A stretch of 64,000 bases of DNA, taken from Acidimicrobiaceae bacterium. GTDB taxonomy: Bacteria; Actinomycetota; Acidimicrobiia; Acidimicrobiales; Bog-793. The position numbers were made by a program, and so were the translations under genes. The DNA is taken from NCBI GenBank assembly GCA_025464005.1, contig JAODBO010000145.1, positions 95,279 through 159,278 of the forward strand. Reading direction: 5' to 3'. Under the pieces are notes generated by a model. The model was not told where the DNA came from. It was given only the letters and a program-made list of their open reading frames with translations, and did not search any database. Positions 1-8,882 of this stretch are shown piece after piece (position 1 is the first letter of the stretch; every line of letters starts with the position of its first letter).

Positions 1-394
1 TAGCGAGCGGGCCCACGATCGAGCAGAGCTCGCGCACGAGCGGATGCTCCGGACAGCGCAGCCCGATGGTCGCCGGGTCCCCGCCGACATGGAGATTCGT
101 CCCGGCAGCTCGCGCCACGACGATCGTCAGCGCGCCGGGCCAGAAAGATCTCGCGAGCTGCTCGAGCCGCTCCAGCGCCTCGGGCGCAGCGAGCTGGGCG
201 GCCTGGTCCGTCGACGCGACGAGCAGGGGGAGTGCCACCGAGTCGGGGCGCCGCTTCAACGCGAAGACGCTCGCCGCTGCGTCGACGCTTCCGGCATCGA
301 CGGCTAGCCCGTAGACGGTGTCGGTCGGGATGGCGACCACCTCGCCCCGCTGGAGCGCCGCCGCGAGGCGATCGAGGTCCTCGCCGCGCGTCAC
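1..394 (-). CDS. tsaC: L-threonylcarbamoyladenylate synthase, partial (3' end beyond window)
   Basis: Makes threonylcarbamoyl-AMP from threonine, bicarbonate and ATP for the t6A37 modification of ANN-decoding tRNAs (Sua5/YrdC family, cytoplasmic). Read on the minus strand, the translation shows GEVVAIPTDTVYGLAVDAG, then FALKRRPDSVALPLLV with the family's nucleotide-binding K-R-P, then SFWPGALTIVV and TIGLRCPEHPLV; all are hallmark YrdC blocks. The likely start is the GTG at 394, which overlaps the prmC stop as GTGA. An in-frame GTG at 430 would add 12 residues and cannot be excluded. The C-terminal end lies off the left edge. Position directly after prmC matches the usual actinobacterial order prfA-prmC-tsaC. 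Confidence 0.9.
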   Translation of the reverse strand, partial: MTRGEDLDRLAAALQRGEVVAIPTDTVYGLAVDAGSVDAAASVFALKRRPDSVALPLLVASTDQAAQLAAPEALERLEQLARSFWPGALTIVVARAAGTNLHVGGDPATIGLRCPEHPLVRELCSIVGPLA

Positions 395-1338
395 CGGGAC
401 TGCCTGCTCGAGCGCGCGCCGGGCGTCCACTGCGCGACGAGCACCCGGTCGCGACCGGCGAGGTCGCGCGCGACCTCGACGCGGAACGCCCCGGCCGCGG
501 TAGCGAGCCGGCGAGCCTCTACGTTCTGAGCGGGCGCTATCTCGAGGACGAGAGCGCCTCCGGGGCCGAGCGCGGCGGGTGCGCCGGCCACGATGGCCTC
601 GATTGCCTCGAGGCCGCTCGGACCGGCGACGAGGGCTGCGTAGGGATCGTGCTCCCGGACCACGGGATCGAGGCCGGGCCACTCCTGCTCGGCGAGATAA
701 GGGGGGTTCGCCACGATGCAGTCGAGCGCGCCGCGAAGATCGACAGGGAGCCCGCCGTACCACTCCCCCTCGACGAGCGCGAAGCGGTCGGCGGCGCGTG
801 GATCGAGACCGTCACGGTTGACGGCCGCCAGCGCCAGCGCCTCGCTCGACGAGTCGACCCCGACGACACGCACGTCGGAGGTTTCCGAGACGATCGCACA
901 GGCGATCGCACCGGATCCGGTCCCGAGATCGACCGCGGCGAGGGCGGCTGCACGCCGTGGCGAGTGCCCGGGATCGCTCGCGTCTTCGACACGTCGCTCG
1001 GCACGGCGCCGGGCCAGCTCGGCCAGCGCATGGCCCGCGACGACCTCGGTCTCGGGTCTCGGCACGAGGGCGCGGGCGTCGACGGTCAGCTCGATCGTGC
1101 GGAAGGACCAGTGACCGAGCACGTGCTGGAGCGGCTCGCCGGAGCGACGACGCTCGACGAGGAGCGCCAGGCAGCGCACCGCGGCCGGATCGGCCGGTGC
1201 GTCGAGCGCAAGGGCGACTCCGGCGGCGTCGAGGCCGGCGACCTCCTCGAGGAGCCGACGAGCCTCGAGCGAGCTGCCGAGTGCCGACGCGGCACGGGCG
1301 AGCACGGCTCGCCAGGTCGCCTGGTCGACCTGGCTCAT
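391..1338 (-). CDS. prmC: Release factor glutamine methyltransferase PrmC (HemK)
   Basis: SAM-dependent N5-methylation of the Gln in the GGQ loop of release factors RF1 and RF2. 315 residues. An N-terminal helical domain (from MSQVDQATWRAVLARAASAL) is followed by a Rossmann methyltransferase domain with the SAM motif VDLGTGSGAIA and the diagnostic catalytic NPPY in CIVANPPYLAEQEW. The ATG at 1338 overlaps the prfA stop (ATGA), so the enzyme is translationally coupled to its own substrate. The reading frame stays open much further upstream through prfA; that extension is an out-of-frame shadow of prfA and is not coding. Confidence 0.95.
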   Translation of the reverse strand: MSQVDQATWRAVLARAASALGSSLEARRLLEEVAGLDAAGVALALDAPADPAAVRCLALLVERRRSGEPLQHVLGHWSFRTIELTVDARALVPRPETEVVAGHALAELARRRAERRVEDASDPGHSPRRAAALAAVDLGTGSGAIACAIVSETSDVRVVGVDSSSEALALAAVNRDGLDPRAADRFALVEGEWYGGLPVDLRGALDCIVANPPYLAEQEWPGLDPVVREHDPYAALVAGPSGLEAIEAIVAGAPAALGPGGALVLEIAPAQNVEARRLATAAGAFRVEVARDLAGRDRVLVAQWTPGARSSRQSR

Positions 1339-2405
1339 CCCCGGTCGAGGAGCTGGTGGGTGCGCTCGTCCGCGGCCAGGGCGTCCACGATCTCGTCGAG
1401 CTCGCCTTGGAGCACGCGGTCGAGCTTGTACAACGTGAGGCCGATCCGGTGATCGGTCACCCGGTTCTCCTTGAAGTTGTACGTGCGGATCTTGTCGGCC
1501 CGGCCGCCACCTTTGACCTGGTCCCGGCGTTGGCGCGACAGCTCGTCGGACTGGCGGTCCTGCTCGAGCTTGAGCAGGCGGGCGCGCAGCACGGTGAGCG
1601 CCTTCGCGCGGTTCTGGATCTGGCTCTTCTCGTCCTGCATGGCGACGACGACGCCGGTCGGGAGGTGGGTCATCCGCACGGCGGAGTCGGTGGTGTTGAC
1701 GGACTGGCCGCCGGGGCCAGTCGAGCGGTACACATCGACCTTGACGTCGTTCATGTCGAGATCGACCTCGACCTCGTCCGCCTCGGGCAGCACGGTGACC
1801 GCGGCCGACGAGGTGTGCACCCGCCCTTGGGACTCGGTCGCGGGGACACGCTGGACGCGATGGGGGCCGGCTTCGTGCTTCAGCCGCTGCCAGGCGTCGT
1901 CGCCCTTCACGAGGAACGTCGCTTCGTTGACGCCGCCGAGATCCGAGGGCTGGACTTCGAGGACCTCGACCCGCCAACCGCGGCTCTCGGCGTAGCGGAG
2001 GTACATCTGGTAGAGGTCCTTGGCGAACAGGTTCGCCTCCTCGCCGCCCTCGGCGCCACGGATCGAGACGATCACGTTGCGGCCGTCGTTCGGGTCCTTC
2101 GGGAGCAGCTGCTCTCGGAGCTGCTCCTCGAGATTGGCGAGGTGCTTCTCGGCCGAGGCGAGCTCCTCACGACCGAGCTCGCGCTCGTCACCAGTCGTGT
2201 CCTCGAGCATCTCGCGAGCCGCTTCGAGATCTCCCGTCGCGGAGCGGAGATCGCGCGCTGTGCGCACGATGCCCTCGAGCTCCTTGTGGCGCCGCGACAG
2301 GGCTAGGAAGCGCTTTCGATCCTGCGCGACGTCAGGCGCGGAAAGCTCCGTCAGCACTTCCTCGTACTCACGCTCGAGTTCCGCGAGTCTTCCCAGCTCC
2401 TCCAC
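1335..2405 (-). CDS. prfA: Peptide chain release factor 1
   Basis: Recognises UAA and UAG in the ribosomal A site and triggers peptidyl-tRNA hydrolysis. 356 residues, the normal RF1 length. An N-terminal coiled domain leads into the codon-recognition domain with the PxT-type tripeptide (RVPATESQGRVHTS), which marks RF1 rather than RF2 (SPF type), then the catalytic GPGGQSVNTTDSAVR. The GGQ glutamine is the target of the downstream prmC product. First gene of a prfA-prmC-tsaC run, 89 bp after rpmE on the same strand. Confidence 0.97.
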   Translation of the reverse strand: MEELGRLAELEREYEEVLTELSAPDVAQDRKRFLALSRRHKELEGIVRTARDLRSATGDLEAAREMLEDTTGDERELGREELASAEKHLANLEEQLREQLLPKDPNDGRNVIVSIRGAEGGEEANLFAKDLYQMYLRYAESRGWRVEVLEVQPSDLGGVNEATFLVKGDDAWQRLKHEAGPHRVQRVPATESQGRVHTSSAAVTVLPEADEVEVDLDMNDVKVDVYRSTGPGGQSVNTTDSAVRMTHLPTGVVVAMQDEKSQIQNRAKALTVLRARLLKLEQDRQSDELSRQRRDQVKGGGRADKIRTYNFKENRVTDHRIGLTLYKLDRVLQGELDEIVDALAADERTHQLLDRG

Positions 2406-2494
2406 GGACTCAGGCTACCTGGGGGGACGGGCCGAGCTCCCTGGCCGAAGGACGGCGGGGCATGCTCAGCGGGCGCCTCCCGCGGGGACGAGGC

Positions 2495-2710
2495 TCAGCG
2501 CCGCGCCGCGGCGCGCTTGCCGTACCGGCGCTCGAAGCGCTCCACGCGGCCACCGGTGTCCACGAGCTTCTGCTTGCCCGTGTAGAAGGGGTGGCACTCG
2601 TTGCACAGCTCGGAGTGGAGCTCGGGCTTGGTCGAGCGGGTCGTGAAGCTGTTGCCGCACGAGCATCGGACCGTGGCGGTCACGTAGGTGGGGTGTAGGT
2701 CGGTCTTCAT
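2495..2710 (-). CDS. rpmE: Ribosomal protein L31 (zinc-binding form)
   Basis: Large-subunit protein bridging the central protuberance to the 30S head. 71 residues starting [18 protein letters not shown]. The CxC and CxxC pairs (RCSCGNSF and [17 protein letters not shown]) show the zinc-containing C+ form, which in many bacteria is exchanged for a Cys-less paralogue under zinc limitation; no paralogue is visible here. A GGAG ribosome binding site lies about 6 bases before the ATG. It sits between rho and prfA, the conserved actinobacterial position. Confidence 0.97.
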   Translation of the reverse strand: MKTDLHPTYVTATVRCSCGNSFTTRSTKPELHSELCNECHPFYTGKQKLVDTGGRVERFERRYGKRAAARR

Positions 2711-2735
2711 AAGGACTCCATGGTAACGGAGCGCG

Positions 2736-2757
2736 GGCCGCCCCTGAACGGGCGGCC
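2736..2757 (-). promoter_or_regulatory. GC hairpin between rho and rpmE (possible L31 leader or terminator)
   Basis: An 8-bp perfect inverted repeat, GGCCGCCC and GGGCGGCC around a 6-nt loop, lies in the 65-bp gap between rho and rpmE. There is no following T-run, so a simple intrinsic terminator is doubtful. L31 leader RNAs are known in Actinobacteria (Rfam L31-Actinobacteria family); whether this hairpin belongs to that family is my guess. Confidence 0.4.
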
Positions 2758-2775
2758 GTGCTCCCGCGGCAGGGA

Positions 2776-4755
2776 TCAGGCGGAGCCGACCGGAGCCTTG
2801 GCGATCTCCGCCAGGAACTCGTCGTTGGACCGCGTCGTGCGGATCTTGTCGATGAGCAGCTCGAGGCCGGCGGCGGCGCTCCCCTCGTTGCTGAGGGCGT
2901 TGAGCACCCGTCGCAGCTTCCAGACCTGCTGGAGCTGGGAGCGATCGAACAGGAGCTCCTCGTGGCGGGTGGAGCTGCCGTTGACGTCGATCGCCGGGTA
3001 GAGCCGGCGCTCGGCGAGCTTGCGGTCGAGCCTGAGCTCCATGTTGCCCGTTCCCTTGAACTCCTCGAAGATGACCTCGTCCATCTTGGATCCGGTCTCG
3101 ACGAGCGCGGTCGCGAGGATCGTGAGCGAACCACCTTCCTCGATATTGCGCGCAGCGCCGAAGAAACGCTTGGGGGGATAGAGCGCTCCGGAGTCGACAC
3201 CGCCGGACATGATCCGTCCCGTGGCGGGCTGGGCGAGGTTGTACGCCCTGGCCAGCCTGGTGATGCCGTCCAGGATGATGACGACGTCCCTGCCGAGCTC
3301 GACGAGGCGCTTGGCCCGCTCGATGGTCAGTTCGGCGACGGCGGTGTGCTCGTCGGCGGGCCTGTCGAAGGTCGAGGCGATCACCTCGCCGCGCACCGAG
3401 CGCCGCATGTCGGTGACCTCTTCGGGGCGCTCGTCGACGAGGAGGACGATGAGGTGGACGTCCGGGTTGTTGGCCTCTATCGAGTGGGCGATCTGCTTCA
3501 TGATCGTCGTCTTGCCGGCCTTCGGCGGTGACACGATCATGCCGCGCTGACCCTTGCCGATCGGCGAGATGAGGTCCACGATCCTCGCCGTCATGTTGGC
3601 CGGGTCGCCGGCTTGCTCGAGGCGGAGCGTCTCGTCCGGGAACAGCGGCGTCAGGTCCTCGAAGCGACGGCGCTGCCGGGCCTCGTCAGGCGTGAGACCG
3701 CCCACGGAGTCGATCCGCAGTAGTGCGGGATATTTCTCGCTCGGACCGGCGGGGCGGCACGCGCCCTCGATCGCGTCCCCCTTGCGCAGGGCGAACTTGC
3801 GCGCCTGGCTCACCGAGACGTACACGTCTCTATTACTCGCGAGGTAGCCGCTCGTGCGAAGGAAGCCGTAGCCCTCCTCGCGCAGGTCGAGCAGGCCCTT
3901 GACGGGCACGAGCTCACCCTGCCACGAGCTCTCCTGGGCGCCCTGGACCTCGCCGCGCTCGCCGCGCTCGCGGCCTCGACGACGACGACCCCGGCGGTTG
4001 CCCGCGTCGAGCGAGCCGGGACCGCTGCCCTGGCCCTGCTGACCGTTGGAGCTCTGGGGCTGACCGTTGCTGTGCTGTTGGCCCGCGCCGTGCTGGCGCG
4101 GCTCGCGGGTCTGGGTGCGCAGCTGGGCGTCGCCCCCCTGGGAGGAGACGGCACGGGCGTCGGAGGCGCTCGCCGTGCTGCTGGATTCGTCGACGACCAC
4201 CGGCTCGTCGACCGCCGGTGCCGCCGGCTCGCTCGAGACCCGCGCGGGCCGCCCACGACTGTTCGACCGCGGAGCTCGCTGGGGCGCTTCGCTCGCCTCG
4301 GGGACTGCGTCACTCGGGTCGGTCGTCGACACGTCCTGAGCTGCGGTTACCGATGCCGTCGCGGCGGGAGCGACACCCGCCGACGGTCCATCGCCGAACA
4401 ACGTCGCCGGATCTTCCGTCACCGCCGTACGTCGGGTCGTCGCGCGCGGCGACCGACGAGGACGGCCGGACGGCTCGCTCTCGGCGCTCGGCTCGACGGG
4501 CGCAGCGGCGGCCTCGCCGTCGGAGCCATTGGATCGGGCTCCGGTGCCGTTGGACCCGTTCGCGTGCTCGCTCGCGCCATTCGTCGTTACCGCGTCCGCA
4601 TCGACCCCGACACCGGTCGCGGTGAGGATCAGGTCGATGATGTCGGCCTTGCGGGACCGCGACGCCGGCTTCAGTGCCATGGCGGACGCGATGGCGTGGA
4701 GCTCGTCCCGCTCCTTGCGTTCGAGGATGGAGCGCTCAAGCTGCTCTCCTGCCAT
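2776..4755 (-). CDS. rho: Transcription termination factor Rho
   Basis: Hexameric RNA helicase that terminates untranslated transcripts. About 659 residues, far longer than E. coli Rho (419). An N-terminal Rho-N helical domain ([25 protein letters not shown]) is followed by roughly 200 residues of low-complexity Ala/Gly/Gln/Asn-rich and then Arg-rich sequence ([15 protein letters not shown]), as in other actinobacterial Rho proteins. Then come the cold-shock RNA-binding domain ([17 protein letters not shown]), Walker [13 protein letters not shown] and Walker [18 protein letters not shown] chose the ATG at 4755 because AGGAG stands 9 bases before it; an ATG at 4761 is too close to that site. 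The frame stays open to 4863 without a better start. Confidence 0.95.
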   Translation of the reverse strand: MAGEQLERSILERKERDELHAIASAMALKPASRSRKADIIDLILTATGVGVDADAVTTNGASEHANGSNGTGARSNGSDGEAAAAPVEPSAESEPSGRPRRSPRATTRRTAVTEDPATLFGDGPSAGVAPAATASVTAAQDVSTTDPSDAVPEASEAPQRAPRSNSRGRPARVSSEPAAPAVDEPVVVDESSSTASASDARAVSSQGGDAQLRTQTREPRQHGAGQQHSNGQPQSSNGQQGQGSGPGSLDAGNRRGRRRRGRERGERGEVQGAQESSWQGELVPVKGLLDLREEGYGFLRTSGYLASNRDVYVSVSQARKFALRKGDAIEGACRPAGPSEKYPALLRIDSVGGLTPDEARQRRRFEDLTPLFPDETLRLEQAGDPANMTARIVDLISPIGKGQRGMIVSPPKAGKTTIMKQIAHSIEANNPDVHLIVLLVDERPEEVTDMRRSVRGEVIASTFDRPADEHTAVAELTIERAKRLVELGRDVVIILDGITRLARAYNLAQPATGRIMSGGVDSGALYPPKRFFGAARNIEEGGSLTILATALVETGSKMDEVIFEEFKGTGNMELRLDRKLAERRLYPAIDVNGSSTRHEELLFDRSQLQQVWKLRRVLNALSNEGSAAAGLELLIDKIRTTRSNDEFLAEIAKAPVGSA

Positions 4756-5247
4756 CTGCATGTACTCCTGTGCTCTGTGTTGCTCGTAATTGAGGGGGGT
4801 TGTGCTGGTGAATGAGAAATGTCGTGACCGGGTCGTGCCGGCTCGCCGCTCGGCACCGCTCACCTGACGGAACCGCTCGTCGCCCGTAAAAGAGCTGCGA
4901 GCGACGCTGAATCGCTGGTCAGTGTTGCGAAACGGTCGAGCGAGATACGCTCGATCGACCGCCCGCAGCGCGGGCCGGAGACTTCAGAGAGCGTGGCGAG
5001 GTGCGATCTCGGAACTGCTACGGGATCTGCGTACCGTTCTAGCGCGGCGGTCCGCTGGCAGCACGAAGGACCGTTGGCGAGAGCGGCGCTAGCAAGAGTG
5101 TATCGACTAGCTGCGAGCAGGGCAACATCACCCGCCGGAGGTGATGATCCGCAACGATCGCAAGACCAGGAGACCGCGCACGCTCAAGGTAGCGGTGGCT
5201 CGCTCACCTCGAGCGTTCGATCGGGCCTGCTCGGGGTGTTCGAAAGA
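4756..5247 (-). promoter_or_regulatory. rho 5' leader and promoter region (492 bp)
   Basis: No convincing gene is seen in this gap; the plus-strand ORF from 4993 runs antisense into the GH66 gene and has no family signature. On the minus strand it would hold the rho promoter and leader. Two small hairpins stand close together: TCGAGCG/CGCTCGA around 5 nt at 4936-4954 and GCCCGC/GCGGGC around 3 nt at 4961-4975. rho is autoregulated through its leader in several bacteria, so attenuation here is plausible, but I see no clear -35/-10 pair. Confidence 0.35.
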
Positions 5248-6927
5248 TCAGGTCGTCATCCTGAGCACGGACCAACCGCCGACCAAGGGGAGGTCCACCT
5301 CCAGGGCGCGGCCCTGACGATGCGGCACTTCCCGGGCCGGGAGCGGGGCGAATCGATCGCCGCCGGCACCGAGCACGGCGGCGTCGGCGCGCCAGCGTTG
5401 CGGATGGTCCAGCAGTACCCGGACCGTCGCCGAGGAGAGGCTCCCCTTGGGAGTCGGCTCCGACCACCGACCGTTCTCGCTCCCGGTCAGGTCGACCAAG
5501 CCGACCGTCACCCGACCCTCGCTATGGACCACCCGGGCAAAGAGGGCGCCGCCGACGGGTTCCGGGCGCACCGGCGCGGCTGCCTCGACGGCGACCGCCC
5601 CGTTCTCGTCGTCGATCTCGTACCAGCTCGTGTCCTCGCCCTCGAGAAACAGGTCCCGGCATCGCAGGGCGAAGCGGCGCCAGGCGACCACCGTGGCCGC
5701 CTCGACCGCGTCCAGGCGCGCGTGCTTGGGGTAGTACGGGTCGCAGAGCGCCGCCGTCTTGTCCCCATAGATCAGCGCGCTCGCGCCGAGACAGGTGGCG
5801 ACCGCTTCCGTGGAGACGACCGTCCGTAGCGACGCCTCGCGCGCTATGCCTTGCACGGGACCGCTCGGACGGTCGATCCCCCACACCGGCGGATAGCAGG
5901 CGATCGAGCCGCGCACGGGCGCGTCCCGAGACTCCCCCGGATCGAGGAGCCCGGCTCTTCCGGAGCTTCGGTCCATTAGGCCTTCCAGGTGCCGCCAGGC
6001 GTCGTTGGGCGGCCACACCTCGCAGTAGCGAAAGCCCGGACCGGCGGGCAGCTCTGCCGCCGAGGGCACACCGTTCACCTGGTTGAAGCTGATCACGTCG
6101 GACGGCCGCGAGGCGCGCAGGAACCTCAGGAACGACTCATACGCGACACGCAGGTCGATGGCGTTGCCGTCCGCGTCGTGCGCGACCCGCGGATAGCCGT
6201 AGGTGTCGACGTGGAAACCGTCGAAGCCGAGCGCGTCGGCAGCCCGACCGTAGGCGGCCACGAAGTGGCGTTGCCATGCGGCATTGCCCGGGTTGGCCAG
6301 CACGATCTGGTCCAGGAACCGGATGACCTCGCCGTCGCCCCGGTACATGAGCATCTCGGGATGCTCGGCCGCGAACGCGTTTCCCACCGCGTACACCGGC
6401 GCATACGCGTGCGCGACTGCACCGAAGGAGCGGAGCCCCGAGGCGAGAGCGCGTAACGCCGGGAACGAGACCGGGCGCTGTGAAGGATCCTGCCAGCCGC
6501 TCTCCGGTCCGAGCGGTGCGGTGTAGCTCGCCATCCAGTCGTAGATCTGGACCACCGTGGAGCGCAGCGCCCGGTGCCACTCGAGCAGCACCGGGACGTC
6601 TTCGTCCCCGAACGAGGTGGCAAAGCCGTGCACCGGGCGTTCACCCGGGTGCGCGCCTACCGTTGTGAGCTCCTCGGCGAGCAGCGCTCCGTCGACGCCG
6701 CGCGCCTCGATGGCGTAGGTCCCCGCAGGGAGCTCCGCGAAGCGAGCGACACCGCCGGGCTCGGCTTCCACGAGTTCACCGGTGGCACGCCGAGCTACGA
6801 CGCTGGCGCTGCCCTTCGGCAGTGACGTGACGACGACCTCCTCACCGCTCCGGTAGAAGGCACGCACCTCCTCGAACGGTCGCCCCTGGGCATCTCCGTC
6901 GATTCCTGGGGTGTGCTCCTTTCCCAC
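5248..6927 (-). CDS. GH66-like glycoside hydrolase (dextranase or cycloisomaltooligosaccharide glucanotransferase family)
   Basis: Probably cleaves or transglycosylates alpha-1,6-glucan chains. About 559 residues. The (beta/alpha)8 core contains GFDGFHVDTYGYPRVAHD, matching the GH66 nucleophile Asp motif, and FRYCEVWPPNDAWRHLEGL, matching the region of the acid/base Glu; an N-terminal beta domain precedes it. No signal peptide is seen, although many GH66 dextranases are secreted, so this copy probably acts on imported oligosaccharides. The GTG at 6927 is chosen because AAAGGA lies 6-7 bases upstream; the reading frame continues open to 8295 only as a shadow of the permease genes. Last gene of the ABC/GH15 operon, 110 bp after the MalG-type permease. 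Exact substrate is uncertain. Confidence 0.75.
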   Translation of the reverse strand: MGKEHTPGIDGDAQGRPFEEVRAFYRSGEEVVVTSLPKGSASVVARRATGELVEAEPGGVARFAELPAGTYAIEARGVDGALLAEELTTVGAHPGERPVHGFATSFGDEDVPVLLEWHRALRSTVVQIYDWMASYTAPLGPESGWQDPSQRPVSFPALRALASGLRSFGAVAHAYAPVYAVGNAFAAEHPEMLMYRGDGEVIRFLDQIVLANPGNAAWQRHFVAAYGRAADALGFDGFHVDTYGYPRVAHDADGNAIDLRVAYESFLRFLRASRPSDVISFNQVNGVPSAAELPAGPGFRYCEVWPPNDAWRHLEGLMDRSSGRAGLLDPGESRDAPVRGSIACYPPVWGIDRPSGPVQGIAREASLRTVVSTEAVATCLGASALIYGDKTAALCDPYYPKHARLDAVEAATVVAWRRFALRCRDLFLEGEDTSWYEIDDENGAVAVEAAAPVRPEPVGGALFARVVHSEGRVTVGLVDLTGSENGRWSEPTPKGSLSSATVRVLLDHPQRWRADAAVLGAGGDRFAPLPAREVPHRQGRALEVDLPLVGGWSVLRMTT

Positions 6928-7037
6928 CTGCTGTCCTTTCGTCGTGGCGCGCTCGTCAGAGCTCGACCTTGGGTCCTCTACGTTGGTGGCGCGTCGCGCC
7001 GAGAGCCCTTGGGCGCCCGATTCCGCTGTGCTCCGGC

Positions 7038-7916
7038 TCAGCGGATCCCGCCGAGCGATACCCCACTGCGGCCCCATCGCTGGGAGAGGAGGTAGACGAG
7101 CACGACCGGCACCGTCGCTATCACCGACGCCGCGAAGAACGGACCCCACGCCACTGTATGGGCGCCGATGAACTCCGCCAGCCCGATCTGGATCGTGTCG
7201 TGCGAGGGCGAGTTGATCATCGTCAGGGCGACCGGGAACTCGTCCCAAGCCTGGCTGAAGGTGAACATCGACACGAGGGCGATCGCCGGAAGCGAGAGGG
7301 GTGCGATGAGCTGGACGAGCACCCGCAAGGTCCCGGCTCCCTCCATGCGGAACGCTTCCTCGTACTCCCGAGGGATCGTCTGGAAGAAGCCGCGCAGCAA
7401 GAAGATCATGAAGGGCAGGTTCGTGCTGACGTAGAGAAAGATCAGCCCTTCGAGCGAGTCGAGAAGGTGAAGGCGGTCGAGCAGCAGGTACTGAGGGATG
7501 ATGAGCAGGATGTTCGGGATCGCGAGGCTTGCGAGGAAGATATAGAAGATCACCTCTCGCAGCGGAAAGGTGTAGCGCGCGAAGGCGAAGGCGGCGAGCG
7601 ACGCGAGGACGACCGTGATGACGACGGTCACGACCGAGACGAAGATGCTGTTCAAGAAGTAGTGGCCGAAGCTGTTCTCGGTCCACGCCTGGACGTAGTT
7701 CTGGATCGTCGGATGGGACGGGACGAGCACGGTCTGCCCGAGAAGGTCGCTGTTGGACTGGAACGAGAGCGAGATCATGTACAGCAGCGGTCCCAAGGAG
7801 ATCAGCGCCAGGATGATCGCAATGACGAGCCGCGGTCGGTTCATCCGGCGGATGCCGAAGAGCCCCGGCCCCACAGGGGGTGCCGCCGGCTTGGTGCGCT
7901 CGAGCGCGAGAGCCAT
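7038..7916 (-). CDS. Carbohydrate ABC transporter permease, MalG type
   Basis: Inner-membrane permease of a CUT1-family sugar importer. 292 residues with six predicted hydrophobic segments, starting with LVIAIILALISLGPLLYMISL. The cytoplasmic EAA loop that docks the ATPase reads EAFRMEGAGTLRVLVQLIAP. It starts 12 bp after the MalF-type permease stop. No ATPase gene is present in the locus, so a shared MsmK/MalK-type ATPase encoded elsewhere is likely. Confidence 0.93.
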   Translation of the reverse strand: MALALERTKPAAPPVGPGLFGIRRMNRPRLVIAIILALISLGPLLYMISLSFQSNSDLLGQTVLVPSHPTIQNYVQAWTENSFGHYFLNSIFVSVVTVVITVVLASLAAFAFARYTFPLREVIFYIFLASLAIPNILLIIPQYLLLDRLHLLDSLEGLIFLYVSTNLPFMIFLLRGFFQTIPREYEEAFRMEGAGTLRVLVQLIAPLSLPAIALVSMFTFSQAWDEFPVALTMINSPSHDTIQIGLAEFIGAHTVAWGPFFAASVIATVPVVLVYLLSQRWGRSGVSLGGIR

Positions 7917-7928
7917 GACTCGGTCCCT

Positions 7929-8882
7929 TCAGGAGTCGTTCTGGCGGAGGACGTGTATCTCGGCCCAGCTGAAGCCGAACAGCAGCACGGCGAGCAGCGA
8001 CGCCATCGCGGCCGCATAGCCGAAGGCGAAGTTTTGGAACGCCTGCTCGTACATATAGGTCATAAATGTCTGGGTCGAGTTGTAGGGGCCACCCTTGGTG
8101 ATCTCGTAGATCTGGGTGAAGACCTGTGCCGCTCCGATGACGAGCAGGACGAGGACGAAGGTGATCGCAGTACGAAGCGACGGAAGGATGACGTGACGCC
8201 AAACGCGGCGCTCGGAAGCGCCGTCGATCCGTGCTGCCTCGAGTAGCTGGCGGGGGACCGCGTCGAGCGCGGCGAGGAAGATGATGAATGACCATCCGAT
8301 GCCCTTCCAGATGGTGAGGATCCAGATCACGGCGTTACCGGTCCAGGTCTGCGCGGTCCAGTCGATGCTCACGCTATGGCCCACCAACAGGCCGATGATC
8401 GCGTTCATCACTCCACCCTGCGAGCTGAAGATGTAGGAGAAGACCCAGCTCACGGCCACATACGACGTGATGACCGGGATGTACACGGCCATCCGCCAGA
8501 AGGTCGAGCCAGGCAGGCGGTCGGTGAGGATCGCCGCGGCGAACAGTCCGAAGATCATCTGGAGGGGCACGGTGATGACGATGAAGAGGATCGAGTTGAA
8601 CGCCGCGGTGCGCACGACTGGGTCGTGGAAGATCGCCGTGTAGTTCGACCAGCCGACGAACGAGTTCGTGGCTCCGGGGAAGATGTGCCAGTCGAAGAAG
8701 CTGATGTCGAACTGGCGGAATATCGGGTAGATCGTAAATGCGGCATACACGAGAGCCGCCGGCGCGATCAAGAGATAGGGCGTCGCGACCTTTCGAGCGC
8801 GGCGCGAGCGGACGGACCGCCGCGAAGCGGCGCCCGGCGAGACTCCCGCCGGGCGCCGCTCGAGCGTGTCGGAACTGATCAA
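7929..8882 (-). CDS. Carbohydrate ABC transporter permease, MalF type
   Basis: Partner permease of the CUT1 importer, 317 residues. A basic N-terminus (SVRSRRARKVATPY) precedes the first membrane span LLIAPAALVYAAFTIYPIF; the EAA loop is EAARIDGASERRVWRHVILPS. The start is inferred to be TTG at 8882, because it overlaps the binding-protein stop as TTGA and no later in-frame start precedes the first membrane span. A strong GC hairpin lies within the first 20 codons (separate entry) and may reduce translation of the permeases relative to the binding protein. Confidence 0.9.
   Translation of the reverse strand: MISSDTLERRPAGVSPGAASRRSVRSRRARKVATPYLLIAPAALVYAAFTIYPIFRQFDISFFDWHIFPGATNSFVGWSNYTAIFHDPVVRTAAFNSILFIVITVPLQMIFGLFAAAILTDRLPGSTFWRMAVYIPVITSYVAVSWVFSYIFSSQGGVMNAIIGLLVGHSVSIDWTAQTWTGNAVIWILTIWKGIGWSFIIFLAALDAVPRQLLEAARIDGASERRVWRHVILPSLRTAITFVLVLLVIGAAQVFTQIYEITKGGPYNSTQTFMTYMYEQAFQNFAFGYAAAMASLLAVLLFGFSWAEIHVLRQNDS
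8826..8860 (-). promoter_or_regulatory. 14-bp perfect-stem hairpin at the binding protein/permease junction
   Basis: AGCGGCGCCCGGCG and its exact complement CGCCGGGCGCCGCT flank a 7-nt loop. In the minus-strand mRNA the stem begins about 20 nt after the stop of the binding-protein gene and lies inside the first codons of malF. In the E. coli malEFG operon an intercistronic hairpin at the same place protects upstream malE mRNA and gives excess binding protein; a similar role here is inference. There is no T-run, so it is not a typical intrinsic terminator. Confidence 0.65.

Noticed and set aside
4993..5829. 278-residue plus-strand ORF between rho and the GH66 gene
   Set aside because: More than half is antisense to the GH66 catalytic domain, with low-complexity composition and no ribosome binding site.
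5248..8295. A 1015-residue protein covering the GH66 and permease region
   Set aside because: Only the part downstream of the GTG at 6927 shows conserved sequence; the upstream part runs in another frame through the MalG and MalF permease genes.
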